64,000 nucleotides of DNA from Phycisphaerales bacterium (GCA_016710275.1 JADJXS010000001.1:1612001-1676000), one strand, 5' to 3'. Shown: positions 44,328-52,678, counted from the stretch's first letter. Numbers and translations are program-made. Notes: generated by a model not told the origin, from the letters alone.

Positions 44328-44912
44328 ATGAGTATCGACCCATCCGCCGACGCGCAGATTTCGACGCTTCCTCCGTCCCCGGTACGCGCTCCCGGCGCGG
44401 GGGGGGATTCCGCGGCTCCGCCGACAATCGAGCGGCGCGGCGGCGGGCGTGGGGCGGCGGGCGGTGTTCGGGGTGCTGCGGCCGGTGCGCGGCGCGGGGA
44501 GGTCGGCGCGGTGGCCGACGGGCGGCGCGGGGAGGTCGGTGCGGTGGCGCCGGATGTCATCGGGGGGTCGCCGTGTGAGGACCGGCGTTCGACGCTGGAT
44601 CGGCGGCGCGGGCCGGGCCGCAGGCGGACGGACTCGCGCGTTGCCGCTGAAGAAGGGCACATGACGGAGGATCAGTTGCACTTCCTCCGTGCGATGGACG
44701 AGTACAAGCGCGTCAATCAGCGGGCGTTCCCGACGCTCACGGAAGTGCTGGACGTGCTGATGTACCTGGGCTATCGGAAGGTCGCTCCGGTCGGCGAGTT
44801 CAAGATGAGCAAGGGGCGGCAGACGCCGTTGCCGGGGTCGAAGGCGGCGGTTTCGTCGCGCGACGACGATCGCGACGGTGACGGTGCGGACGGGGACGAG
44901 TCTCAGGAGTGA
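44328..44912 (+). CDS. Conserved-looking hypothetical protein, low-complexity N-terminus
   Basis: 194 residues. Residues 1-105 are Gly/Ala/Arg-rich and include an 11-residue tandem duplication (RRGEVGAVADG, RRGEVGAVAPD; 44491-44556). A compact domain of about 50 residues follows, EDQLHFLRAMDEYKRVNQRA then FPTLTEVLDVLMYLGYRKV, which looks folded and helical, perhaps a small winged-helix-like unit. The end is acidic. No signal peptide. The function is unknown. It precedes the sigma-factor operon in the same direction, separated by the repeat array. Confidence 0.55.
   Translation: MSIDPSADAQISTLPPSPVRAPGAGGDSAAPPTIERRGGGRGAAGGVRGAAAGARRGEVGAVADGRRGEVGAVAPDVIGGSPCEDRRSTLDRRRGPGRRRTDSRVAAEEGHMTEDQLHFLRAMDEYKRVNQRAFPTLTEVLDVLMYLGYRKVAPVGEFKMSKGRQTPLPGSKAAVSSRDDDRDGDGADGDESQE
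44491..44556 (+). repeat. 33-bp tandem duplication inside a hypothetical gene
   Basis: Two copies offset by exactly 33 bp (GGCGCGGGGAGGTCGG at 44491 and 44524), encoding RRGEVGAVA twice, in frame. Confidence 0.8.
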
Positions 44913-45076
44913 TTCCTCGCGCGGAATTGCGCGGTCACAGAGTGGTGGCGGCGGCGCGGTTTCGGCTTAGCGTGCGTGGCGGCGCGTTGGGCCAGCGGCG
45001 CGAGGCGCGGCTGCGGGCTGAGGAGCTGACGCAAGTCGCGGAAGAGCATGCCTACGCGGAGTACCGCGAAGGCATG

Positions 45077-45216
45077 CCACACAATTCAAGCCACACAATT
45101 CAAGCCACACAATCTCAGCCATACAATCCAAGCCACACGGTCTCAGCCACACAAGCTCAGCGACACAAGCTCAGCGACACAAGGCATGCCACATGGGTCG
45201 GGCCACACAGGCCCAG
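45077..45216 (+). repeat. 14-bp tandem repeat array, ten units
   Basis: Ten contiguous 14-bp units start at 45077 and then every 14 bp to 45203. The consensus is close to CCACACAAGCTCAG; examples are CCACACAATTCAAG (twice), CCACACAATCTCAG, CCACACAAGCTCAG, CGACACAAGCTCAG. The outer units have drifted (CCACATGGGTCGGG). There are no spacers. The period is exact and not a multiple of three, and the array is AT-richer than its surroundings. It ends 50 bp upstream of the sigma-operon -35. Confidence 0.95.
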
Positions 45217-45266
45217 CCACTTCGCGCGAGCAGCCGGACGCGAGCCGCGGTCACGTCGCTGCCGCG

Positions 45267-45295
45267 TTGCAACCCGCGTTTGCGACAGATACACT
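45267..45295 (+). promoter_or_regulatory. Promoter of the sigma-factor operon
   Basis: TTGCAA (45267-45272), 17-bp spacer, TACACT (45290-45295). The start point would be about 45302, right at the in-frame ATG 45301. Confidence 0.6.
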
Positions 45296-45405
45296 CGCTC
45301 ATGAGCGTCCGCCGTCGGGCGATCGCATCCGATGGACGGCAGCAGCAGTTCCGGTCCAATTGGCCCCGCCCGGCCCGCCTGGCCGGCTGCGGCATTGGGG
45401 CGCGC

Positions 45406-45798
45406 ATGTCCGGTGTCCGACCCAACGACGAACCACCGCCCCGCCGGGCTGACGATGCATCCGATCCCGGTGCTGCGGGCGAAGGTGCTCCCTACCGCGA
45501 ACAGGTGGACTACCTCTCGAAGCTGCTGGATGAGACCGATGCGCGCTCCGCAGCGCTGGAACCGTTCCTGCGCTTCGCCCGCGGCAGCGCGATTCGCGAA
45601 TTCTCGGCTGAGGCGGCGCTCGGGGTGGTCGAGGTGGCGTTGCGCTCGCAATTCGGCGATCAGCCGTGGGTGCGCGAGGTATGTGCGCCGGTGGCCGCCG
45701 CGATCTGCGACGACCCTGTCGCGAATGAGCGGCTGGGCCGGTTCTGGCGGCGTCTGATGGCGCAGTTGGACCTGCCGCCGCAGGGGGCCGGGGCATGA
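45406..45798 (+). CDS. Small unknown protein coupled to a sigma factor
   Basis: 130 residues from ATG 45406; ATG 45301, which sits at the predicted transcription start, would give 165. I do not recognise a family. The N-terminus is Pro/Asp-rich. From about residue 30 it is helical: YREQVDYLSKLLDETDARSA, FLRFARGSAIREFSAEAALG, then a C-terminal helical part ending RLMAQLDLPPQ. Its TGA overlaps the sigma-factor ATG (ATGA, 45795-45798). This coupling suggests it works with the sigma factor, for example as a regulator. That is inference. Confidence 0.6.
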   Translation: MSGVRPNDEPPPRRADDASDPGAAGEGAPYREQVDYLSKLLDETDARSAALEPFLRFARGSAIREFSAEAALGVVEVALRSQFGDQPWVREVCAPVAAAICDDPVANERLGRFWRRLMAQLDLPPQGAGA

Positions 45799-46595
45799 GC
45801 AAGGCCGGTCGAAAGCGACCGAGTGCGCCGCCGCCCGATGGATTGCGGGACGATGGCGGCGGAATCGCGCGCGGCGGACCCGCCAGGGCGGAATCTCCGC
45901 CCGCGGCGGCTGCTCCGGCGACGCGCGAGGAATTGATCCGCAGCTGCCAGGGGCTGGTGCGGGCGCTGGCGTGGCAGGAGCATCAGCGCGTCGGCCGGCG
46001 GGTCGAGCTGGATGACCTGATCCAGTATGGGCAGGTGGGGCTGATCAAGGCGGCCGAGCGGTTTGATGCTTCGCTGGGAAACGCCTTCACGACCTACGCC
46101 TTTCACTGCATTCACGGGGCGATTCTGGACGGGCTGCGCGAGTTGAAGTGGTTCAATCTGCGTGATTATCACGGCGGGCGGTACCAGCGCGTGTCGCGCG
46201 AGGTATTGTCGGAGGAGGAAGGCGAGCGCGAAGTCGGCACCGCCGCGGGTGATGCGGAGTGGCTGGGCGGCGTGAGCCGGCGGCTGGCGGTGGCGTACCT
46301 GGTCAGCTCGCTCGACGCGGGCGAGCGCGATGCGTCGGAGTCGGTCGAGGATCAGGAGCAGACGCCCGATCGCGGAATGATGATGGAGGAGGTGCGCGCG
46401 GCGCTGCGGTCCCAACTGGCGAAGCTGCCGGTCCAATCGCGCGAGTTGCTGCAGGCGGTGTATTTCGAGGGCCAGACGGTGACGGCGGTCGGGGAGCGGA
46501 TGGGGATGAGCAAATTCAAAGCCAGCCGGATGCATACGGAGGCGCTGGAGAAGCTGGCGGGGGCGCTGCGGCGGCAGGGGATGGGGCCGGGTTAG
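45795..46595 (+). CDS. RNA polymerase sigma factor, FliA/WhiG-like
   Basis: 266 residues. It would direct RNA polymerase to a specific promoter set. After a 45-residue Pro/Ala-rich lead, region 2 is clear: DLIQYGQVGLIKAAERFDAS then FTTYAFHCIHGAILDGLRELKW (about 75-120), in the style of FliA/WhiG/SigF group 3 factors. Region 4 is AKLPVQSRELLQAVYFEGQT and VTAVGERMGMSKFKASRMHTEALEKL near 205-258. Region 3 is degenerate. No flagellar or anti-sigma gene is nearby. Co-transcribed and coupled with the preceding small gene. Confidence 0.9.
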   Translation: MSKAGRKRPSAPPPDGLRDDGGGIARGGPARAESPPAAAAPATREELIRSCQGLVRALAWQEHQRVGRRVELDDLIQYGQVGLIKAAERFDASLGNAFTTYAFHCIHGAILDGLRELKWFNLRDYHGGRYQRVSREVLSEEEGEREVGTAAGDAEWLGGVSRRLAVAYLVSSLDAGERDASESVEDQEQTPDRGMMMEEVRAALRSQLAKLPVQSRELLQAVYFEGQTVTAVGERMGMSKFKASRMHTEALEKLAGALRRQGMGPG

Positions 46596-46630
46596 GGGCG
46601 GTCGGGGCGCGCCGCATCCTTGAAACAGCA

Positions 46631-46661
46631 GGAGCCGCGACCGAGCGGCGGCCGCGGCTCC
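46631..46661. terminator. Hairpin between sigma-factor and HU genes
   Basis: GGAGCCGCG (46631-46639) / CGCGGCTCC (46653-46661), 9-bp stem, 13-nt loop, between convergent genes. No clear T run. Confidence 0.4.
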
Positions 46662-46717
46662 CACAGTGAAGATTCGGGGAACGCCGTGCGAATGCACTCG
46701 ACGGCGCAGTGCTGCGA

Positions 46718-47047
46718 CTAGACCATCGACTTGAGGCCCTTGAGCGCGCGGACCTTGACGACCTTGCGGGCCGGCTTGGCCTTGACGGTCATCATCTCGC
46801 CCGGGTTGAAGGGGCTGGGCTTGGTGACGGCCTTGGTGGCGGGCTTGCGAATGACGGTGATCTTCATCAGGCCCGGGACGGCGAAGACGCCCGGCCCGCG
46901 CGTCAGATCCTTCTTGATGATCGACGTCATGCCCTCGAAGATCTGCGCGACCTGCTTGCGGGTCACGCCGGCCACCTCGGAGAGTTCGCGAAACAGCTCC
47001 GACTTCGCACGCGGCTTGTTGCTGGCGGACTTGGCTGCCTTGCCCAT
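46718..47047 (-). CDS. HU-family DNA-binding protein
   Basis: 109 residues from ATG 47047 (MGKAAKSASNKPRAK), with GGAGG 11 nt upstream; ATG 47065 is an alternative. A histone-like protein that bends and compacts DNA. The helical dimerisation part KSELFRELSEVAGVTRKQVAQIFEG and the GVFAVPGLMKITVIRKPATK strands match the HU/IHF fold. The beta-arm lacks the common RNPxTG and has NPGEMM instead. The tail is Lys-rich (KAKPARKVVKVRALKGLKS). Confidence 0.85.
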   Translation of the reverse strand: MGKAAKSASNKPRAKSELFRELSEVAGVTRKQVAQIFEGMTSIIKKDLTRGPGVFAVPGLMKITVIRKPATKAVTKPSPFNPGEMMTVKAKPARKVVKVRALKGLKSMV

Positions 47048-47332
47048 GATCTCGGTTGCCTCCATACGCGGGTCCGCCCGGCGGACCCGCCCTGTATCTC
47101 GCCCCCGGGGCCAACCACGTTGGCCGCTGATTTCGGGGATTATCCGGCGATTTTCAACGGAACCCGCGAAAAACCGCTTACCAGACGCACTTTTCGCATC
47201 TAGCGGGCAAATCGTCAAGGGCGTTCACTGCACTTTTTGGCCTATTTGGCCCTACATTTTGTGGGCACGGCCCTCCCCCTGCCCAGCCGGGGGCGGCTAC
47301 CCCCGGGCCGCGGCCGCGGGCGATTCAGAGGT
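47048..47332. other. HU upstream region
   Basis: 285 bp between two leftward genes. It contains GCGGGTCCGCC-C-GGCGGACCCGC (47068-47090), an 11-bp inverted repeat in the likely HU leader. Further right it is AT-richer. No promoter with both hexamers was found with confidence. Confidence 0.4.
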
Positions 47333-48382
47333 TCAGTGTGCTTCCGGCTCGGCGTTGATGACGTCCACCATCCGTCGCAGGATTCCGATGTTCTTGCGGT
47401 CAAATCGCAGCTTGAGTCGCGGTTTGTCGGCGAATTCGCCGTTTTCCGATGGCAGCGTCTCGCACATCTCGATCCGCCCGCCGCCTGCGATCAGCCGGCC
47501 GTATTCGTCATTCAGGCGCTCCACGGTCTGTGCGGAGAGCGGGCGATTGAGCCGCAGGACGAGGTCGTCGCCGACGTAGCGCATCGAGTGATAGACCCGG
47601 AAGAAGGACACGACTTCGTCAATCGCGGAGTCGATGTTGTCCGTGACCTGGAAGAGGTCCATGTCGGCCGGACTGATCATGCCGGTGTGCAGCAGCTCGC
47701 GCTCGACGTACGTCTTCCAGTGCGGCCAGTAGGTTCCGCCGGGGCGTTCGACCATCACGATCGGCACCAGTGCGGCCTTGCCGGTCTGGACGAGCGTCAG
47801 CGCTTCGAAGCCCTCATCCTGCGTGCCGAATCCGCCGGGGAAGAGTGCGACCGCGGACGCTTCGCGGATGAACATGACCTTGCGGGTGAAGAAGTAGCGG
47901 AAGTTCACCAGCTTGGCGTCATTTTCGATGATGTCGTTGGTGCGCTGTTCGAAGGGCAGGCGGATGGCGACGCCGAAACTGGCCTCCCGGCCGGCGCCGC
48001 CGTGGCCGGCCTTCATGATTCCGTCGCCCGCTCCGGTAATGACCATCCAGCCCACTTCGCGGATGCGCCGCGCGAATTCGACGGCGGCGATGTAATCGGG
48101 GTGCGTCTCGGGCGTGCGGCTGGAACCGAAGATGCTGATCTTGCGGGCGGAATCGCGGAACGGCTTGAAGATCTTGAAGCCGTATCGCAGTTCGGCGAGC
48201 GCCTTGCTCATGAGCTTCATGTCGGCGCGATCCTGCTCATCGCGGGCCAGCCGACAGAGCGTTGTCAGCATGTCCGACAGCATGTCCTCGTTGGGTCCGC
48301 TGAAGTGACGGGAGGCGAACTCGCGAATCGCCGCGTCGCGGTCGGCTCGCTGTGCCTCGATCGGGGTTGTCTCGCTGGCCAT
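47333..48382 (-). CDS. LOG/TIGR00730-family Rossmann-fold protein
   Basis: 349 residues from ATG 48382 with GAGGAG 5 nt upstream. The core carries the family motifs: ISIFGSSRTPETHPDY, VITGAGDGIMKAGHGGAG, and PGGFGTQDEGFEAL, the PGGxGTxxE site of cytokinin-type nucleoside 5'-monophosphate phosphoribohydrolases (long mis-called lysine decarboxylases). It is longer than typical 190-residue LOG proteins, with N- and C-terminal extensions. The substrate is probably a nucleotide; which one is unknown. Confidence 0.88.
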   Translation of the reverse strand: MASETTPIEAQRADRDAAIREFASRHFSGPNEDMLSDMLTTLCRLARDEQDRADMKLMSKALAELRYGFKIFKPFRDSARKISIFGSSRTPETHPDYIAAVEFARRIREVGWMVITGAGDGIMKAGHGGAGREASFGVAIRLPFEQRTNDIIENDAKLVNFRYFFTRKVMFIREASAVALFPGGFGTQDEGFEALTLVQTGKAALVPIVMVERPGGTYWPHWKTYVERELLHTGMISPADMDLFQVTDNIDSAIDEVVSFFRVYHSMRYVGDDLVLRLNRPLSAQTVERLNDEYGRLIAGGGRIEMCETLPSENGEFADKPRLKLRFDRKNIGILRRMVDVINAEPEAH

Positions 48383-48732
48383 GCACTCTCCTCGCCGGGC
48401 GCGCTCCGGCGGCCTCGGCACAGGGTTCTTCTGCGATGTCGGGTCGGCGAGTATACCCGCGGCGGCCGGGGTGTCGGGAATCGGGGGGGACCGGCCGAAG
48501 CCGCCATCGACGATTGCCAAACGGCCGGGGGCTGAGAAAGGGGGATTCCGCGGCGTGAAGCGGCGCGGTACACTGAAGGGCGTGTGCCGGATCGTGGAGG
48601 AGGAGGAAACCCCCGCGAAGCCGCGCAATTGAGCTAAGCCGTTCGGCGACCGGTGCGCGTGCGCGCCGGTTGCGCAGCGGCTCCGTAGGCCCCGATGGGG
48701 TCGTTATTCGCCCCCCGTGAGGAGAGAGGAAC
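48383..48732. other. Divergent intergenic region
   Basis: 350 bp between the LOG gene (leftward) and the PEP-CTERM gene (rightward). TATACT on the minus strand (48455-48450) is a good -10 for LOG with a poor -35; TACACT at 48569-48574 may be the -10 for the PEP-CTERM gene, giving a leader of about 150 nt. No coding potential that I trust. Confidence 0.45.
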
Positions 48733-49809
48733 ATGCGAAGCGCTTCGTTCACACGTCTGCTGGCCGCGGGAGTTTCGCTGGCCGGCGCGGCGGCGGTCCT
48801 GGCCGCCCCGATTACACCCGGCAACCTTGTCATTTATCGAGTCGGCACCGGTGGAGCCGCCCTGAGCACAGCCGCCACGGCCGTGTTTCTCGATGAGTAC
48901 ACCACGGCCGGTACGCTTGTTCAGTCGATTCCGCTGAGCACGGCGGGGAATGACGCGTTCAGCGCGGTCGGCAACGCCACCACGGAGGGGATCATCAGCC
49001 TTTCTCAGGATGGGACGCGGCTGAATTTCACCGGGTATCGCAAGGCGACCGGCGGGACGAGTCCGGCGTCCGATACGCCCGCGACGACCAACCGCGTGGT
49101 CGGCTGGGTTGATCTCTCCGGCGTGCCCGACGTCTCGACGACGCTGACGGACACCACGGGGACGATTCGCAGCGCGACGACGGTGAACGGTTCGACCTAC
49201 TACGTCTCGACCAGCACGTCGGTGCGCTACGTGGGAACGCCCGGTCCGGCCACGACCTCCGTCTCAATCGACAACCGCAACAGCCGGCAGGTGAATCTGG
49301 CGGACAACATCCTCTACGCGTCCAACGGCTCGACGACGGTCACCGGCAAGGTGCAACACTACGGCACGCTGCCGGTCGGAGCCACGGCCGCGACGCCGGC
49401 TATCTCGCTGGCGCTTGCGGACGCGGTCAACGGCTTTGTGCTGTTTGATCTGGATGCGGGCGTGGCGGGTGCGGACACGATGTATGTCCTGAGCACGGTG
49501 CAGTCGCAGTTGCAGAAGTACACCTACGACGGCGTGTCGTGGACGCTGAACGGGACGGTCAGCACGGCCGCCTCGAACCTGACCGGGATCGTCTCCGGCT
49601 CAAGCGTCGCGCTGTTCCTGACGACCGCCTCGACACTCTCGACCATCACCGACGCGAGCGGCTTCGGCGGCACGCTGTCGGGAAGCCTGACGCCGATCGC
49701 TTCGGCGGCGGCGAGCACCGGCTTCCGCGGCATCGGCGTCATTCCGGAGCCGACGACGGCGGCGCTGGTTCTCGCAGGAGCGCTGCTGTTGGGGCGTCGT
49801 CGCGGGTAA
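48733..49809 (+). CDS. PEP-CTERM secreted protein
   Basis: 358 residues, ATG preceded by GAGGAGAGAGGAAC. The signal peptide is residues 1-25 (AAVLAAP). The body is a beta-rich, Thr/Ser-rich propeller-like domain (repeats such as GTSPASDTPATTNRVVGWVD). It ends with the sorting signal VIPEPTTAALVLAGALLLGRRRG: PEP motif, hydrophobic helix, Arg cluster, processed by an exosortase, which is not in this window. Probably surface or matrix exposed. The function is unknown. Confidence 0.88.
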   Translation: MRSASFTRLLAAGVSLAGAAAVLAAPITPGNLVIYRVGTGGAALSTAATAVFLDEYTTAGTLVQSIPLSTAGNDAFSAVGNATTEGIISLSQDGTRLNFTGYRKATGGTSPASDTPATTNRVVGWVDLSGVPDVSTTLTDTTGTIRSATTVNGSTYYVSTSTSVRYVGTPGPATTSVSIDNRNSRQVNLADNILYASNGSTTVTGKVQHYGTLPVGATAATPAISLALADAVNGFVLFDLDAGVAGADTMYVLSTVQSQLQKYTYDGVSWTLNGTVSTAASNLTGIVSGSSVALFLTTASTLSTITDASGFGGTLSGSLTPIASAAASTGFRGIGVIPEPTTAALVLAGALLLGRRRG

Positions 49810-49958
49810 GAACGGTTTGGGCCACCCGAGTTCGGCGCACGGCCGTTCGGCGGCGAAAGATACACCAGGCGGGCGGGCTGATCCCAGGCGGATCGGTCCG
49901 CCCGTTTCGCGCGCCTGTCGGCGGATCGAATAGGATCGGGCGCAGGAGATGCACCGCG

Positions 49959-51512
49959 ATGATCCGCAATGCGGCGATGTTCGCAGTCGGGGCGATTGCA
50001 GTGGTGGCCCTGGTGTTGGCGCTGGGGTCGCGAACGGTGATCCACGGGCGGCCTGCGCAGACTGAATCAACAACGAACGACGCGGGCGATGCAGCCGGGG
50101 GGACCGCGCTCCCGCCGCCGTCGCGCTTCGACGTGTATCACCCGATTGCGGAGCGCCTGCTGATTTCGGCTGAGACGGATGATCGGGCTTATGAGCGGCT
50201 GGTCGAACTCTGCGACGACATCGGTCATCGCATCAGCGGCTCGGAGGGGTTGGAGCGGGCGATCGAGTGGGCCGTTGCGGCGATGAAGGCCGACGGACAG
50301 GAGAATGTGCGGACGCAGCCGGTGATGGTGCCCGTCTGGCTGCGCGGAGCGGAGTCGCTCGAATTGGTTCACCCGCGGCGCGATACGTTGGCGATGCTTG
50401 GATTGGGCAATTCGGTGGGAACGCCGCCGGAGGGAATCACCGCGGACGTGATCGTGGTGGCGGATGAGAAGGAACTGGCGGCGCGGCGCGAGGAACTGGC
50501 CGGTCGGATCGTCCTGTTTGATCACCCGATGCCGACCTATGACCCGCAGCGTGGCACGGGCTATGGCTCGACGGTGCGATACCGCGTCATGGGGGCCCGG
50601 CTGGCGGAAATGCACGGGGCGGTGGCGGCGCTGGTGCGATCCGTGACGGCCCGCAGCCTGCGCTCGCCGCATACGGGCAGTTCGCGGCCGTCGGAGGGCG
50701 GCGGCATTCCGACGGCGGCGGTCAGCGTGGAGGATGCAATGCTGCTCGCGCGGCTGCAGGCGCGCGGCATCACGCCGCGCGTGACGCTGCGGATGGAGGC
50801 CCGGGCCGCGCCGGACGCACCATCGGCCAACGTCCTCGGCGAGCTGGTGGGACGGGAGCTGCCGCACGAGATCGTCGTCATCGGCGGGCACATCGATTCG
50901 TGGGACGTGGGCCAGGGAGCGCACGACGACGGGGCCGGGTGCGTGGCCACCATGCACGCGCTGCGGCTGCTGCGCGAGTCGGGGCTGCGCCCGCGGCGCA
51001 CGGTGCGCGTCGTGCTGTGGACCAATGAGGAGAACGGCACGGCCGGCGCGCGCGAGTATGTGCGGGCCTGCGCGGAGGAACTTCCGCATCACGTCGCGGC
51101 GCTGGAGTCGGACAGCGGCGGATTTGCGCCGCGCGGCTTTTCCGTCGGGCACGCCGATCCAAAGCGGGAGGACGCAGCCGCTTCAGAACTGGGCGAACTG
51201 CTGCGGCCGCTGGCGAAGTTCCAGGCGGGACGGGCCAGGAACGGCGGAAGCGGGGCGGACATCGAGCCGTTGCGCGGCAGCGGGGCGGTGCTGCTGAGTC
51301 ACGACGTGGACAATTCGACCTACTTTGATTTCCACCACACCGCGGCCGACACGGTGGACAAGGTCGATCCGCGCGACCTGGCGCGAAACGCGGCGGCCAT
51401 CGCGTATGTCGCCTATGTGCTGGCCGAGATGCCGGGGCGGCTCGGAGCGCCGGAGTGGCCGGACTCTACGCCGCCGGCGGCAGGAAGCGGTGCAGACGGC
51501 GAGGGGCGGTGA
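49959..51512 (+). CDS. M28-family zinc aminopeptidase/carboxypeptidase Q-like
   Basis: 517 residues from ATG 49959 with AGGAG upstream. An N-terminal hydrophobic helix is a signal or anchor. A PA-like segment lies in the middle (VADEKELAARREELAGRIVL). The catalytic domain has the M28 ligands: HIDSWDVGQGAHDDGAG (His near 311, Asp near 323), WTNEENGTAGA (Glu pair near 356), ESDSGG, and FDFHHTAADTVDKVD (His near 459). It probably cleaves peptides in the periplasm. Its stop overlaps the transporter start as GTGA. Confidence 0.9.
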   Translation: MIRNAAMFAVGAIAVVALVLALGSRTVIHGRPAQTESTTNDAGDAAGGTALPPPSRFDVYHPIAERLLISAETDDRAYERLVELCDDIGHRISGSEGLERAIEWAVAAMKADGQENVRTQPVMVPVWLRGAESLELVHPRRDTLAMLGLGNSVGTPPEGITADVIVVADEKELAARREELAGRIVLFDHPMPTYDPQRGTGYGSTVRYRVMGARLAEMHGAVAALVRSVTARSLRSPHTGSSRPSEGGGIPTAAVSVEDAMLLARLQARGITPRVTLRMEARAAPDAPSANVLGELVGRELPHEIVVIGGHIDSWDVGQGAHDDGAGCVATMHALRLLRESGLRPRRTVRVVLWTNEENGTAGAREYVRACAEELPHHVAALESDSGGFAPRGFSVGHADPKREDAAASELGELLRPLAKFQAGRARNGGSGADIEPLRGSGAVLLSHDVDNSTYFDFHHTAADTVDKVDPRDLARNAAAIAYVAYVLAEMPGRLGAPEWPDSTPPAAGSGADGEGR

Positions 51513-52678
51513 GCGCGGTGCTGTCGCTGCTGTTGGGGGTTCGGTCGTGGCGCGAGGCGGGCGGCCTGCTGCCCGGCGTCATCCTGGCGGCGGCGGTGAT
51601 GTGTGCGGCGGCCGGGTTGGCGGGGGTTGCCGGGCCGGCGCTTCTGCGTGCGCAGGGCATTGCGAGCGAGGGGCGGCCAAACCCGATTTCGGCCGTGCCG
51701 GTGGCGATCGTGCTGGGGCTGCTGGTGCGAAATTTCGGGCCGCAGCGCTGGATCAGTGAGGCGGGGCTGAAGTTCGCGGCGGTGAAGCTGCTGCGGTTGG
51801 GGATCATCCTGATCGGGCTGAAGCTGAGCTTCTCCGAGTTGCTGCGCGTCGGAGCATGGGCCGCGCCGGCCGCTGCCGCTGTCGTGCTGGTGGGGCTGGT
51901 CGCGGCGTTTTTTCTGGCGCGGCGGATGGGGCTTTCCGCGGAAATGGGCGCGCTGCTGGCGGCGGGCACGAGCATCTGCGGCGTGTCGGCCGTGCTGTGC
52001 GCAGCGCCGGTGGTGCGCGCGGCGCCGCGCGACACGGCATACGCGGTGGCCGTCATTACGATCTTCGGGCTGCTGGGGATGCTGCTCTACCCGGTGCTGA
52101 TGCCGCGGGTGCTGGAGTCCTCCGCGGCGCTGGGGCTGTTTCTGGGATCGGCGGTTCATGACACGTCGCAGGTGGTGGGGGCGGCGCTGACCTGTGCTGC
52201 GCTGCGCGAGGATGATGCCGTGTTGCGCGTCGCGACTGTCACGAAGCTGTCGCGCAATCTGCTGCTGATCGTCGTGATTCCGTTGGTCGGCTGGTATGCA
52301 GCGCGGCTTGCGCGGCGCGATGGGGACGAGCCGCAGCGCGTTTCCGTCGCGCGACTGGTGCCGCTGTTCGTCGTGGGTTTTGCCGCGATGGCGGCCGTGC
52401 GCTCAATCGGAGATGGGACGCTGGCCGGCGGCGGGTCGGCGCTGGGAGTGTTTTCCGAGGCATCCTGGCGCTGGTTGCTGCGCCTGCTGTCGGATGAGAT
52501 CGGCTCTCAGTACTGCCTGGCCACCGCGATGGCGGCGGTGGGGCTGGGCACGCGCTTCGGCGAGTTGCGGGCGGTCGGCATTGCACCGCTGATCGCCGGG
52601 TTGGGGGCGGCGGTGATCGTGGCGCTGGCGGCGCTGGGAATGGCGGTCGGACTGACGGCGGGCGGCGTGATTCGCTGA
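51509..52678 (+). CDS. YeiH/UPF0324-family putative sulfate exporter
   Basis: 389 residues from GTG 51509, overlapping the peptidase stop by 4 nt. About ten membrane helices, with the family-typical GIILIGLKLSFSELL, AAGTSICGVSAVLCAAPVV and GSAVHDTSQVVGAAL. Members are annotated as putative sulfate exporters, chiefly on the strength of TauZ and context. An inner-membrane protein. No sulfonate-degradation genes are adjacent, but sat and cysE lie elsewhere in the window. The substrate is uncertain. Confidence 0.87.
   Translation: MSAVLSLLLGVRSWREAGGLLPGVILAAAVMCAAAGLAGVAGPALLRAQGIASEGRPNPISAVPVAIVLGLLVRNFGPQRWISEAGLKFAAVKLLRLGIILIGLKLSFSELLRVGAWAAPAAAAVVLVGLVAAFFLARRMGLSAEMGALLAAGTSICGVSAVLCAAPVVRAAPRDTAYAVAVITIFGLLGMLLYPVLMPRVLESSAALGLFLGSAVHDTSQVVGAALTCAALREDDAVLRVATVTKLSRNLLLIVVIPLVGWYAARLARRDGDEPQRVSVARLVPLFVVGFAAMAAVRSIGDGTLAGGGSALGVFSEASWRWLLRLLSDEIGSQYCLATAMAAVGLGTRFGELRAVGIAPLIAGLGAAVIVALAALGMAVGLTAGGVIR

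Larger units (their letters stand above)
44913..45405. other. Intergenic region before the sigma-factor operon
   Basis: 493 bp containing the 14-bp tandem array (45077-45216) and a strong promoter (45267-45295). Several frames are open across it because the repeat unit lacks stop codons in some frames, but the encoded peptides (SHTIQATQ-like) look artificial. I see no real gene before 45301. Confidence 0.55.

Noticed and set aside
45077..45216. CRISPR array
   Set aside because: Units are 14 bp and directly abutting, without spacers, and there are no cas genes.
44909..45304. A coding gene over the 14-bp repeats
   Set aside because: The peptide (SHTIQATQSQPYNP-like) follows only from the repeat unit being stop-free; the array is better explained as non-coding.
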